Assembly (NCBI GenBank): GCA_904846145.1
Contig: CAJGZL010000001.1
Location: 806,001-870,000, forward strand
Reading direction: 5' to 3'
Source of the DNA: Psychrobacter immobilis
GTDB taxonomy: Bacteria > Pseudomonadota > Gammaproteobacteria > Pseudomonadales > Moraxellaceae
Length of the DNA stretch: 64,000 bases
Below are positions 38,037-47,772 of this stretch, one piece after another. A model generated the notes under the pieces. The model searched no databases and had not been told where the DNA came from. It saw only the letters and a program-made list of their open reading frames with translations. The position numbers and the translations under genes are program-made. Position 1 is the first letter of the stretch. Each line of letters begins with the position of its first letter.

Positions 38037-38954
38037 ATGCTAAAAATCGCCTATTCCGAGATCTTTCGGTATTCCGTACCCGAGAAACACCGCTTCCCTA
38101 TGCAGAAATACACGATGATTCCTGAGCGATTGCTGTCTGAGGGCACTATCACCACGGCTAACTTTTTTGCGCCAAAGCGCTTGAGCGAAGCTGAGATTTT
38201 GACCACCCATACCCCTGAGTATTGGTATAAGCTCAAAACTCAGACGTTAACGCCAAAAGAGGCTCGACCTATTGGTTTTGAGATGACACCAGCTTTGGTC
38301 GATCGCGGTCGTCATATCGCTCACGCTACTTATGAATGCGCGTTATACGCTCAGCAATATGGCGTGGCGATGAACGTTGCAGGTGGCACTCATCATGCTT
38401 TTGCCGATCACGGCGAAGGATTTTGTGTGTTTAATGACGTCTGTATCGCTAGCAATTTGTTATTAAATCGCGGGCAAGCGCAGAAGATATTAGTCGTGGA
38501 TTTGGACGTGCATCAAGGCAATGGTAACGCCAGCATCATGGCGGATGAGCCTCGGGTGTTTGTCTTTAGTATGCATGGCGCAAAGAACTACCCGTTTCGT
38601 AAACAGCTATCAGATCTAGACATCGAGCTGGATAATGACACAGGTGATGAGGAATATTTGCAGATTTTGACAGAGACTTTACCACGATTAATAACAGAGG
38701 TCGCGCCAGATATGATCTTTTATCAATCTGCGGTTGATGTGCTAGCGACTGATAAACTAGGGAAATTAGGACTAACGCAGGCGGGCTGCATGGCGCGTGA
38801 TGACTATGTGTTGCGTACGGCTAAAGCGGCTAATATACCCGTCGCTATCGTCATGGGCGGCGGCTATTCGGAAGATATTGAGGATGTGGTCGAGGCGCAT
38901 TGCAACACCTTTCGGGTGGCGCAGCAGATATATTTTAGTGAAACGGCTAGCTAG
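38037..38954 (+). CDS. Histone deacetylase family hydrolase
   Basis: 305 residues from the ATG at 38037; an ATG five codons upstream (38022) directly abuts the AAAGG site and is less likely. The zinc-hydrolase signature is complete: GGTHHAFADHGEGFCVFND, then VVDLDVHQGNGN with the metal-binding Asp and His (core DLDVHQGNG), and the late Asp/Gly region ending GGGYS. Bacterial members remove acetyl groups from small amines (acetylpolyamine, acetoin-utilisation type) or proteins. The substrate is unknown here. Confidence 0.9.
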   Translation: MLKIAYSEIFRYSVPEKHRFPMQKYTMIPERLLSEGTITTANFFAPKRLSEAEILTTHTPEYWYKLKTQTLTPKEARPIGFEMTPALVDRGRHIAHATYECALYAQQYGVAMNVAGGTHHAFADHGEGFCVFNDVCIASNLLLNRGQAQKILVVDLDVHQGNGNASIMADEPRVFVFSMHGAKNYPFRKQLSDLDIELDNDTGDEEYLQILTETLPRLITEVAPDMIFYQSAVDVLATDKLGKLGLTQAGCMARDDYVLRTAKAANIPVAIVMGGGYSEDIEDVVEAHCNTFRVAQQIYFSETAS

Positions 38955-39106
38955 TTTTTTTGTTGAATATAGATATCATCTTGTAAAATCATAATCAAGT
39001 GAGTAATTTTGATAAGTAGCATGGGTGTTAACCCACGGATTATATTGCAATTATAGAATATGAGTTTTTTGATAGTCGATGAAGTAAAGTAATAGGACAA
39101 TTTTAT

Positions 39107-39313
39107 ATGGCAAAATTACTGATTGGTTTAGGAGTAGTGTTAGTTATAGTTGGTATCATTTGGCTCCTATTTCCAAGCGCTTTTTCTTGGATTGGTAATA
39201 TGCCAGGAGACATCAAACACACCTCAGGCAATACCCGCGTGTACTTCCCGATTGTCTCTATGATTATCATAAGTATAGTAGCGACTATCGTCTTAAACTT
39301 ATTCAATCGTTAA
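39107..39313 (+). CDS. DUF2905 small membrane protein
   Basis: 68 residues, two membrane helices (about 2-20 and 46-65) joined by the family loop MPGDI, with N-T-R-V-Y-F-P before helix 2. This is the DUF2905 pattern. Function unknown. Confidence 0.85.
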   Translation: MAKLLIGLGVVLVIVGIIWLLFPSAFSWIGNMPGDIKHTSGNTRVYFPIVSMIIISIVATIVLNLFNR

Positions 39314-39365
39314 AGGTATCGCTAAACATACAGAGTCAGACACTTTATTGCTCTAGGGCCTTGTT

Positions 39366-40148
39366 CTACAAAAACGCCGTAATTCCCTGCCAGCCTACCC
39401 GCAATCCAAGTACTGTCAAAATCACCAAAATAAGCTGACGAAAACGCGCTTGTGGCAGGTAACGACGCATACGAATACCGATCAATAGCGCTACAACGGA
39501 TAAGACACTAAGTAGCGCAATTAATTGCCACTCTCCATGGCTTAGCGCCATAATAGGCTCACGTAGGACGATAATTTGCGCGATTTTGCCTAATAGATAA
39601 CACATATTGCCGACTTTGGCGATGGTGTTTTTATCGTCGCTGGCAGACAAAAGATACATCATCAATATCGTTGACATGGCATTGGTCGAACCGCCAATAA
39701 TACCTGCGCTAAATCCTACGATGATCAGCACAGGCTTGGTATTGGGTAGCTTAATTTGCTTGCCCAGTAAGCTGCTGATAACGTAATAGCCAATCACCGC
39801 CGCTAGCAGCAGTAGAATATAAGCGCTATCTACGATTAGCAGTAACTTGGCACCCAAGATACTGCCAAGCAGACTGGCTAACGCGAGCAGCCAATAGCGC
39901 CTGCCATAATAAATGAAGTTTTGCCAAATAGTGCGCTCGCCACCCGCCAGCCAAGTCATAGCATTGAGTAGTAAGGATGGAAAAATCACAAGGACAATGG
40001 CATACGGCAAGGGATACATGCTGGCCAAAGCCGTGGTTGTTACCAGCGTTACACCTAGCCCGCTAATACCATGTAGTAGCGATGCCAGCGCAAAAATCGC
40101 CATCAGCAATAGCGTCTGCGTGCTGTCGCTATCGATCGCGACTGTCAT
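39366..40148 (-). CDS. TSUP family permease (TauE/SafE type)
   Basis: 260 residues, seven or eight membrane helices in two halves, each with a Gly-rich motif (HGISGLGVTLVTTT; AGIIGGSTNAMS). TauE/SafE proteins export sulphite, sulphonates or related organic anions across the inner membrane. It lies 50 bp before the coaBC stop on the same strand. Substrate not predictable. Confidence 0.85.
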   Translation of the reverse strand: MTVAIDSDSTQTLLLMAIFALASLLHGISGLGVTLVTTTALASMYPLPYAIVLVIFPSLLLNAMTWLAGGERTIWQNFIYYGRRYWLLALASLLGSILGAKLLLIVDSAYILLLLAAVIGYYVISSLLGKQIKLPNTKPVLIIVGFSAGIIGGSTNAMSTILMMYLLSASDDKNTIAKVGNMCYLLGKIAQIIVLREPIMALSHGEWQLIALLSVLSVVALLIGIRMRRYLPQARFRQLILVILTVLGLRVGWQGITAFL

Positions 40149-40198
40149 AGTGCTAAGACCATAGCGCTAAAAGAGAAGCGACTGTAGCGACAACCCAA

Positions 40199-41611
40199 TT
40201 AGCCACGTCGACGCTGCCAGATGGTCTCACCAATGATGGTAGTGAGCCGCTTAGCAATATCATCTTTACTGGCTTTATCTAAGTTTATGGCCTCGCGCTC
40301 ATAGTCTTTGGCAAAAAATACTTGCATAGCATTATCGTCGCTCGCAAAGCCAATATCTGCGCGTGAGACATCATTACAAGCGATGATATCTAAGTCTTTT
40401 GCGACTAATTTACCACGCGCATAGTGCTCGACATCTTGCGTTTCAGCAGCAAAACCTACAACAAACAATTCAGGATGCGCCAAAGAAATCGTCGCCAAAA
40501 TATCAGGATTTTTAATGAGACTTAGGCTCATAGCGTCCTGCGTTTTTTTGATTTTTTGCGGGGCAGCTTCCTCAGTACGATAGTCCGCGACCGCAGCGGT
40601 TGCGATAAAGATATCAGCCGCTAGAGGTTGCTGCTCATCATGATGATGATTATGAGTATGAGTAGGATGGTCATCACCACAATCGCAGTCGCCATTTTGA
40701 TGATCATGGTTATGATGGTGGTTGTGCACATGGTTGTGATTGTAATTACTCAGTGAATGATCATGCGCCAAGACTGATAGGCTAGGTAACTTGAGTAACA
40801 TGGGATGAGTGCCATCTACACACTGCTGCGCGGCTATTAGCATATCTTGCGCGGACAATACATCGATACGCGTTGCGCCAAGCGGTGTTGGCAGAGCAAC
40901 TTTACCACCTACCACAAGTATTACTTTAGCGCCTGCCTCAATACAAGCGCGCGCCAAAGCAAAGCCCATCTTCCCCGAGGAATGGTTGGATAAATAACGG
41001 ACGGGATCGATAGCTTCTACTGTAGGCCCTGCGGTAATAACGACTGTCTTATCTGCCAATAGCGGCGCTGTCGTCTGCTGCGCACAGAACAGAAGGACTT
41101 CATCTAGCAGCTGCTCAGGTTCAGGTAGTCTACCTGCACCCACATCACCGCACGCCTGCTCGCCACTGGCAGGCTCAATCATATAGTAATTCATATCGCG
41201 CAATGTCTGCACATTTAGGGTCACGGCTGGATGCGCCCACATCTGCTGATTCATCGCTGGCGCAATAATCACAGGTGCCGTAGTAGCCAGGCAAACGGTA
41301 GTCAGTAAATCATCGGCCATACCCATCGCAAGCCGCGCTAAAGTATTGGCAGAGGCAGGCGCTATAATGACTAGATCCGCCCATTTAGCCAACTCAATAT
41401 GACCCATACCCGCCTCAGCTTGCTCATCAAGCAAAGAGGTATGCACTTCATTACCCGTCAAAGCCTGCAAAGTCAGCGGTGCGATAAAGGCTTGCGCTCC
41501 AGTCGTCATAATAACCCGCACTTCAAACCCTGCTTTAATGAGCAGGCGGGCAAAAATAGCCGATTTATAAGCGGCAATACCACCAGTAATAGCCAGTACA
41601 ATGTTTTTCAT
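40199..41611 (-). CDS. coaBC: Bifunctional CoaBC with His-rich insertion
   Basis: 470 residues, about 70 above the usual size. It joins phosphopantothenate to cysteine (CoaB) and decarboxylates the product (CoaC) in coenzyme A synthesis. The CoaC domain spans about 1-180 (NIVLAITGGIAAYK; active His in MGHIELAKWADL; PAMNQQMW; ACGDVGAGR). CoaB starts near 190 (VVITAGPTVEAIDPVRYLSNHSSGKMG; core TAGPT and SNHSSGKMG) and resumes with AAVADYRTEE and KIKK. Inside CoaB, residues about 279-326 hold some 16 His and a Cys-Asp-Cys in a polar loop before strand ADIFIATAAVADY. radC is divergent, the classical neighbourhood. Confidence 0.95.
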   Translation of the reverse strand: MKNIVLAITGGIAAYKSAIFARLLIKAGFEVRVIMTTGAQAFIAPLTLQALTGNEVHTSLLDEQAEAGMGHIELAKWADLVIIAPASANTLARLAMGMADDLLTTVCLATTAPVIIAPAMNQQMWAHPAVTLNVQTLRDMNYYMIEPASGEQACGDVGAGRLPEPEQLLDEVLLFCAQQTTAPLLADKTVVITAGPTVEAIDPVRYLSNHSSGKMGFALARACIEAGAKVILVVGGKVALPTPLGATRIDVLSAQDMLIAAQQCVDGTHPMLLKLPSLSVLAHDHSLSNYNHNHVHNHHHNHDHQNGDCDCGDDHPTHTHNHHHDEQQPLAADIFIATAAVADYRTEEAAPQKIKKTQDAMSLSLIKNPDILATISLAHPELFVVGFAAETQDVEHYARGKLVAKDLDIIACNDVSRADIGFASDDNAMQVFFAKDYEREAINLDKASKDDIAKRLTTIIGETIWQRRRG

Positions 41612-41776
41612 AGGCGTAGCGTTACTATAGATAATTGAAAGATAATTGAGAAAAGATAAAAAGATAAAATTGCGCTTATAGTAACAATTATGAGATAAGT
41701 TAGGTAAGGTTTTATTTGGTTATCTAATCGACTGCGTAAATTTTATAAATTTATAACTTTTAATTAAGGAGTAGCA

Positions 41777-42460
41777 ATGGCTATCAAAGACTGGCACGAA
41801 GACGATAGACCGCGTGAGAAACTTCTGAAGTTTGGCGCCAGTCAGTTGTCTGATGCTGAAATACTAGCGATATTTCTGCGTACGGGTACTCAGTCGCAGT
41901 CTGCTATCGAATTAGCGCGCTACTTAATCGATCATTTTGGCACCTTAGCTGAGTTGCTTGCAGCGCCAAAAGAGACCGTCTTAGCCTGTCACGGTATCGG
42001 TCCTGCCAAATACGCGCAAATGCTGGCATCCTTAGAGATGGGTACGCGCTATCTCAATAGTCAACTCAAGACAGGACAAGCGCTGGGACGCTCGCAGGTG
42101 GTCAAAGACTATATCAGCACGCAACTGCGGGGTGAGACGCGTGAAGTCTTTGCCGTGCTATGCTTGGATAATGCGCTAAATCTGCTCAACTTTGAGATAC
42201 TGTTTACGGGTGGTCTATCTTCATGCTCCGTCTGTATCAAACATGTCTTGCGTCATGCCCTCAATCACGCTGCCAGCCAGCTGATTATCGCTCATAATCA
42301 TCCTCATACTGACGCTAAACCCTCAACTGCTGATAATTTATTGACTTATGAATTAAAAAAGGCTTGCGATCTCATAGATCTAGCCTTGATTGATCACATC
42401 ATTGTCGGTCGTAATGATACGCTATCATATGCTGAGAGCAGCTTAGCGCCTTTTGACTAA
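41777..42460 (+). CDS. radC: RadC family JAB/MPN-domain protein
   Basis: 227 residues. An N-terminal helix-hairpin-helix region (HGIGPAKYAQML) precedes a JAMM metalloprotease-like domain (about 105-225) with metal motif HNHP…PSTAD and DHIIVG. The name comes from an old, mistaken link to DNA repair; the true role is unknown. The segment SSVHPREV of relatives reads CSVCIKHV here. AAGGAG precedes the ATG. Confidence 0.93.
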   Translation: MAIKDWHEDDRPREKLLKFGASQLSDAEILAIFLRTGTQSQSAIELARYLIDHFGTLAELLAAPKETVLACHGIGPAKYAQMLASLEMGTRYLNSQLKTGQALGRSQVVKDYISTQLRGETREVFAVLCLDNALNLLNFEILFTGGLSSCSVCIKHVLRHALNHAASQLIIAHNHPHTDAKPSTADNLLTYELKKACDLIDLALIDHIIVGRNDTLSYAESSLAPFD

Positions 42461-42725
42461 TTATTTGATACTTATCAGAAAATAGGATTAAGCTCTTATA
42501 TTCCTATTGAAAATAATACATATCATTGACATAGGATTGCATTTTTGTCCTTGATAGTTGATAAAACAAGTTTCATAGTAGTAGACATATATTTTTTAGT
42601 TATAGAATAAGTATTTTTGGCATAACTAGTATTTAGCTTAAATACTGCATCAAAGCTTTAGGGCTATTCAAAATCTTATCTATCTATTAGCATAATTTTA
42701 ATGCTGTTTTATCAAGGAGAGTGTC

Positions 42726-45704
42726 ATGGCGATTGGCCTATTTATATTGGCAGTGATTATTCAGTTAGCCGTCGTTTTGGCCATCTTTTTGCTGTCACTA
42801 TCTCGCGTTACTGGTAGTATCGTAGCGCTCATTACGGTAGTAGTCACCGCTATTATTAGTCCGTGGTCGCTGATCTTGGGTGTGCCGATAGCACTATTGT
42901 GTCTAGTGCTGCTTATCACCCCTATGCGTCAGGCGCTCATTACTAAGCGAGTTTATAAAACCTTGGGCGGCGCTATGCCGAGTATGAGTGATACTGAGCG
43001 CGAAGCACTCGACGCTGGTACGAGCTGGTGGGAAAAAGAGCTATTTATGGGTGCGCCTAACTGGGATACTTTTGCCGCCTATCCTTATCCACAGCTGTCT
43101 GAGGAAGAGCAAAGCTTTATTGACAATGAAGTCGAAACGTTATGTGCCATGCTGGATGAATGGCAGATTCAGCACGAAGATAAGGAGCTGTCGCCAAAAG
43201 CTTGGCAGTTCATTAAAGACAATGGCTTTTTGGGACTTATTATTCCTAAAGAATATGGCGGTCTGGCGTTTAGCTCTTATGCGCAAAGTCGCGTCATGAG
43301 TAAGATCGCCTCACGCTCACCTACCGCTGCGGTCACTTGCATGGTGCCCAACTCTTTGGGACCTGGTGAGCTGCTCATGCATTATGGTACGGATGCGCAG
43401 AAGCAACATTGGCTACCAGGTCTGGCGAACGGTGATGAGATTCCCTGCTTTGGTCTAACAGGCCCTGAGGCAGGATCTGATGCTGGCGCTATTCCTGATA
43501 CTGGGGTTGTCTGTTACGGCACACACGAGGGCGAGCAGATGCTTGGCTTGCGTATGAACTTCTCTAAACGCTGGATTACTCTTGCGCCTATCGCCACAGT
43601 CGTCGGCTTAGCCTTTAAGATGTACGACCCTGAGGGCTTACTTGGCGATAATGGTTTGGGCGAGGCGGGTAAAACCGATTACGGCATTACTTGTGCACTA
43701 GTCCCTGCCGATCATGATGGGGTTATCACAGGTCCGCGCCATTATCCAAGTGGCTCGCCCTTCATGAATGGTACGGTTGACGGCGTAGATGTATTTATTC
43801 CCTTAGACTATATTATCGGCGGTGTTGAGAACGCTGGGCGCGGTTGGCGAATGCTGATGGAATGTCTGGGTGTTGGTCGCGGTATCTCCTTACCAGCGCT
43901 ATCGACCTCAGCCAGTGAGATGACTTATTTATCCGTCAGTGCCTTTGCTAAGGTACGGGAGCAATTTAAGATCTCTGTCGGTAAGTTTGAGGGCGTACAA
44001 GATGCGACGAGTCGTATGGCGAGCCAAACTTATATGTTAGAGGCTTTCAGACATCTCGTCACTTGCGGTCTCAATCAAGGGGGTACGCCATCAGTGATGA
44101 CCGCTATGGCAAAATATTACGCCACTGAAACTATGCGTGAGGTCATCAATGACGGTATGGACGTGGTAGGTGGTCGCGCGATTCAGATGGGACCGCGTAA
44201 CTTTTTATCGACGCCCTATCAAGCTATTCCTGTTTCAATTACGGTAGAAGGCGCCAATATTCTCACCCGATCCTTGATGATATTTGGTCAAGGGGCGATG
44301 CGTTGTCATCCGTATTTATTCGATGAGCTACAACTATTACAAAGTGAAGATAAACAGAGCGCTGTTAAAGAGTTTGATACTTTATTCTTTAAGCATTTAG
44401 GCTACACCTTTAATCGCGGTGCTAAGGCTTTTGTCGCAGGTTATGTCGGTGGTAGCAAGTCAGCCCCAAGCTTTGCTGATAAATTCACTCGTCCCTACTA
44501 CCAGCATATCAATCGTCTCAGCGCTAGCTTTGCACTAACCGCTGATATGGCTCTAGGACTGCTGGCTGGTGATCTCAAGCGTAAAGAGATGCTCTCTGGT
44601 CGCTTAGCGGATATTCATGGACACCTCTTTATTGCCACCGCTATTTTGCAGTTTTATGAGCATGGTAGTAAATCTAAAGCGGAGCAGTTGCATGCTGAGG
44701 TTGCCCTGCAAGATAGTCTTTATACTATTCAAGAGGCTTTTTTGGCGCTATTTGAGAACTTCCCCAATCGTATGGCAGCAAATCTTGTGAGTTTTGTGAC
44801 TTTTCCAAGTGGTCGTATTTTCACACCTGTCAGCGATGCGCTAAAAACTCAACTGGGTGATGTCTTCATGGATGATTTTGAGGCCAACCCCTTCCGTGAT
44901 TATCTCAAAACGATGGTTTATTACAATACTGAGCCTGACGATATCACGGGACGCATGGAGCATGCCTATCAGATGCTGCTAGCAATTGAACCTTTATGGC
45001 ATAAGTTCAAAAAAGCTGAACATAATGGTGATTTTGAGGGTTTAACTTTTGAAGATCATGTCGTTCATGCCAGTCAGATTGGTGAGGTTACTGAAGAAGA
45101 GGCTGAGCAACTTATCAACTATAACGCGCTACGTTTTGACTCGCTATTGACTGATGTGTTCGATGAACATCTGCATACTGCCCTAGATCGTATCAACCCG
45201 CATAGCCTTGAGAATGCAGTATATAAGCTTACTGACTATGCTCAACTTAAAAGTAGTGCGCAGCTGAATAGTGATGCAGAAAATGAAAAAGCCGCTAGTG
45301 ACTCTGTAGCTCAAGAGAGTGTTGATAAAGATTTAGCTATCTATGAGCAGACAGGAGACGCTAATCCTAATCATGGTTACGAAGCAGATGGCGATGTCAA
45401 GATGGTCGATGAACAAACTGAAATCAAAGAAGCTACTGAGCAAGCAGACTTTACGGATAGCGACCCGCAAGATGACGCTTTAAATCATCGTAGCCGTGAT
45501 GCTGAGTCTATCCTCAGTGAGCGTATGAGTTACAACCATAAAGCTCTAGACAAATCGAGTACGAGCTCTAGTAAAGACAACGTAGCTGAACACTTCGAAT
45601 CTAACAATCCTACAGATACTGCTAATATAGGTACTGCTTGGCATGATGGCTTGCAACGTGGCAACTCACAGCGTCATGACGTAGATGAGAGCGATAAGGC
45701 GTAA
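42726..45704 (+). CDS. fadE: Acyl-CoA dehydrogenase FadE with acidic C-terminal tail
   Basis: 992 residues. Three hydrophobic N-terminal segments (about 1-70) anchor it in the membrane as in E. coli FadE. The acyl-CoA dehydrogenase core runs from about 110 to 560: FGLTGPEAGSDAGAIPD with the flavin/substrate loop (core GPEAGSDAG), GGRAIQMGPRN, and SITVEGANILTRSLMIFGQG (core EGANILTRS). The DUF1974-like C-terminal domain follows to about 820. The remaining ~170 residues are Asp/Glu/Ser/Asn-rich and have no counterpart in the 814-residue E. coli protein. It does the first step of fatty-acid beta-oxidation. AAGGAGAG precedes the ATG. Confidence 0.93.
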   Translation: MAIGLFILAVIIQLAVVLAIFLLSLSRVTGSIVALITVVVTAIISPWSLILGVPIALLCLVLLITPMRQALITKRVYKTLGGAMPSMSDTEREALDAGTSWWEKELFMGAPNWDTFAAYPYPQLSEEEQSFIDNEVETLCAMLDEWQIQHEDKELSPKAWQFIKDNGFLGLIIPKEYGGLAFSSYAQSRVMSKIASRSPTAAVTCMVPNSLGPGELLMHYGTDAQKQHWLPGLANGDEIPCFGLTGPEAGSDAGAIPDTGVVCYGTHEGEQMLGLRMNFSKRWITLAPIATVVGLAFKMYDPEGLLGDNGLGEAGKTDYGITCALVPADHDGVITGPRHYPSGSPFMNGTVDGVDVFIPLDYIIGGVENAGRGWRMLMECLGVGRGISLPALSTSASEMTYLSVSAFAKVREQFKISVGKFEGVQDATSRMASQTYMLEAFRHLVTCGLNQGGTPSVMTAMAKYYATETMREVINDGMDVVGGRAIQMGPRNFLSTPYQAIPVSITVEGANILTRSLMIFGQGAMRCHPYLFDELQLLQSEDKQSAVKEFDTLFFKHLGYTFNRGAKAFVAGYVGGSKSAPSFADKFTRPYYQHINRLSASFALTADMALGLLAGDLKRKEMLSGRLADIHGHLFIATAILQFYEHGSKSKAEQLHAEVALQDSLYTIQEAFLALFENFPNRMAANLVSFVTFPSGRIFTPVSDALKTQLGDVFMDDFEANPFRDYLKTMVYYNTEPDDITGRMEHAYQMLLAIEPLWHKFKKAEHNGDFEGLTFEDHVVHASQIGEVTEEEAEQLINYNALRFDSLLTDVFDEHLHTALDRINPHSLENAVYKLTDYAQLKSSAQLNSDAENEKAASDSVAQESVDKDLAIYEQTGDANPNHGYEADGDVKMVDEQTEIKEATEQADFTDSDPQDDALNHRSRDAESILSERMSYNHKALDKSSTSSSKDNVAEHFESNNPTDTANIGTAWHDGLQRGNSQRHDVDESDKA

Positions 45705-46204
45705 AAGCTGTCTTACGACAAAACGTTTAAGATTCACACGTTAAAGGTATATACATAATCTAAAAATAACTATAAGCAAGGCTATCCGTTATGGGTAGCC
45801 TTGCTTTTTTGTATTTGTAGTAGGTCGTGTTCCTTTATGTTTAATTAATTAATTACTTTAAGTAATACTTACCATAAAAATTGCTTAAAAAATATTAGTT
45901 TATTAATCATAATATGTTTAGAATGAATAAATGACTTATTTTTAGGCTATTATTTGACGATAAACCTATAAATCATTAAGTTATGAGAAATAATTGAAAG
46001 ACTTGATAAAAAAACATTGTAGCACCCTTAATAGTTATTTATATTGTCCGCCCGATATAGAAGTAAGTAATAATAGAGATGGACAAGAGATGATAGAAAA
46101 GAATTTTTAGACGTAACAATAGTGGTAACAAATCTGTACTTACCATTATTTTGATTGGATGATGGCTTGTTAACAAGCGTTACGTACACACAAGGATATA
46201 AGTT
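45705..46204. other. 500-bp intergenic region
   Basis: Starts with the fadE terminator, then is very AT-rich. It holds a perfect 15-bp palindrome ATTACTTTAAGTAAT (45852-45866). No ORF with a ribosome site or RNA gene seen; the symporter promoter must lie here. Confidence 0.5.
45774..45810 (+). terminator. fadE terminator
   Basis: AAGCAAGGCTA pairs with TAGCCTTGCTT, followed by a T run; about 70 bp after the fadE stop. Confidence 0.9.
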
Positions 46205-47578
46205 ATGTGGAAGAATATGGGATTAACCGGCAAGATTATTGTTGCTATGGTACTAGGTATTATACTGGGCTTAACTATCAACGTGCTAAATTTGAATGTT
46301 GAAGGTAGCTTTATCAATACTTATGTGACTGAAGGGTTGTTTGCCATTATAGGTAAGCTATTTATTAATTCGTTAAAAATGTTAGTCGTTCCTTTGGTAC
46401 TTGTATCACTGATTTGTGGAGTTTGTGGTATTGGTGATATTCGTCTGCTTGGGCGTATTGGTACTAAGACCTTCTTTATCTATATGATGACTACGGCACT
46501 TGCCATCACGACTGCTATTAGCCTTGGCGTATTGCTTGGCATTGGCAAAGGTATGAATATTCCTACCGAGGCCGCTTTTGAAGCCAAAGCAGCGCCGCCG
46601 CTCATGGAGGTATTCGCTAATATCATTCCCTCCAATCCTATTAGTGCGATGGCTAATGGCGACATGTTATCGATTATCTTTTTTGCCGTATTATTAGGTA
46701 TTAGTATTCTGATGGTTGGTAAGCCTGCTAAAGGTTTAGTGAAGAGCTTAGAGTTATTTAATGAGGTCATCTTGAAGATGGTGACTATTATTATGAATCT
46801 TGCACCCTATGGTGTTTTTGTACTCTTAGCGAATGCCATGGCAGACTTAGGCTTAGATCTTATTGTCTCTTTACTCGGCTATGTCGCCGTACTCGTCGGC
46901 TCACTCGCGTTTCACTTCTTTATCACTATGATGATTGTCCTAAAGCTATTCTCAGGGTTATCAGTCAAAACCTTTTTGGCAAAAATGCGCGAAGTACAGA
47001 TTTTTGCTTTTAGTACTTCAAGCTCGAACGCGACTATTCCTATTACCCTACGTACGGTCACTAAACGTATGGGTGTGGACAACTCAGTAGCTTCGTTTAC
47101 TGTCCCTTTTGGCGCTACTATCAATATGGATGGTACGGCTATTATGCAAGGTACGGCAACTATTTTTATTGCCAATATTTATGGTATCGACTTAGGTATT
47201 GCTGAATATTTGACCGTAATCTTAATGTCAGTACTTGCCTCTATTGGTACTGCTGGTGTGCCAGGTGTGGGTCTTATCATGTTATCGATGGTCTTCTCGC
47301 AAGTTGGTCTACCAGTCGAGGGTATCGCTCTTATCTTAGGCGTGGATCGTATTCTTGATATGCTACGTACGGCTGTAAACGTCGGTGGTGATGCTGCAGT
47401 AACTGCTATTGTCGCAAAATCTGAGGGCAAGATGGACTTGGCAATTTACAATGATCCTGCTGCTGGCACTAAAGAAGTTTTCGATGGACATATTGATGAA
47501 GATAGCGAACGCGAATTTGCCGGTGTCTTTACCGATGGGAAAATGGGTAGCGAATATGATGATGATCGTCATTCGTAA
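46205..47578 (+). CDS. Dicarboxylate/amino acid:cation symporter (DAACS family)
   Basis: 457 residues, eight membrane helices plus two re-entrant hairpins. The Ser-rich HP1 motif (FSTSSSNATIP) and the helix 7 motif (FGATINMDGTA, the NMDGT sodium/substrate signature) are intact, as is the helix 8 region (VDRILDMLRTAVNVGGD; core DRILDMLRT). It imports glutamate, aspartate or C4-dicarboxylates with Na+ or H+. AAGGATATAAGTT precedes the ATG. A truncated gltS lies just downstream. Confidence 0.93.
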   Translation: MWKNMGLTGKIIVAMVLGIILGLTINVLNLNVEGSFINTYVTEGLFAIIGKLFINSLKMLVVPLVLVSLICGVCGIGDIRLLGRIGTKTFFIYMMTTALAITTAISLGVLLGIGKGMNIPTEAAFEAKAAPPLMEVFANIIPSNPISAMANGDMLSIIFFAVLLGISILMVGKPAKGLVKSLELFNEVILKMVTIIMNLAPYGVFVLLANAMADLGLDLIVSLLGYVAVLVGSLAFHFFITMMIVLKLFSGLSVKTFLAKMREVQIFAFSTSSSNATIPITLRTVTKRMGVDNSVASFTVPFGATINMDGTAIMQGTATIFIANIYGIDLGIAEYLTVILMSVLASIGTAGVPGVGLIMLSMVFSQVGLPVEGIALILGVDRILDMLRTAVNVGGDAAVTAIVAKSEGKMDLAIYNDPAAGTKEVFDGHIDEDSEREFAGVFTDGKMGSEYDDDRHS

Positions 47579-47607
47579 TAATTAACTATTCCTTAGCGAA
47601 CCTCTGT

Positions 47608-47640
47608 AAAAAGTCCTAGTCAAATAGTCTAGGACTTTTT
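47608..47640 (+). terminator. Terminator of the DAACS symporter gene
   Basis: AAAAAGTCCTAG / CTAGGACTTTTT, perfect 12-bp stem with a 9-nt loop and a T run. Confidence 0.93.
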
Positions 47641-47658
47641 ATTTATACCTGCTTTATT

Positions 47659-47705
47659 AGAATGACGCTGTAAATTACTCTAAATAAAATCCCCTACAGC
47701 ATTCT
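47659..47705. repeat. Inverted repeat next to the gltS truncation point
   Basis: AGAAT (47659-47663) and GCTGTA (47667-47672) pair with TACAGC (47695-47700) and ATTCT (47701-47705), with a 3-nt bulge. It lies between the symporter terminator and the start of gltS homology. It might be a remnant of whatever removed the gltS N-terminus. Confidence 0.35.
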
Positions 47706-47772
47706 AAGTATTTACTGTGTTTTATCCCAAAAAAATGGTTAAAACCTGTACTAAGGTGAGGAAGAGTATGGC

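Noticed and set aside
40625..40780. Possible trinucleotide microsatellite rather than a real protein loop
   Set aside because: The His codons are interspersed with Asn, Asp, Cys, Gly and Thr codons and the frame is kept, so I treat it as a true protein insert, while noting that repeat expansion may have produced it.
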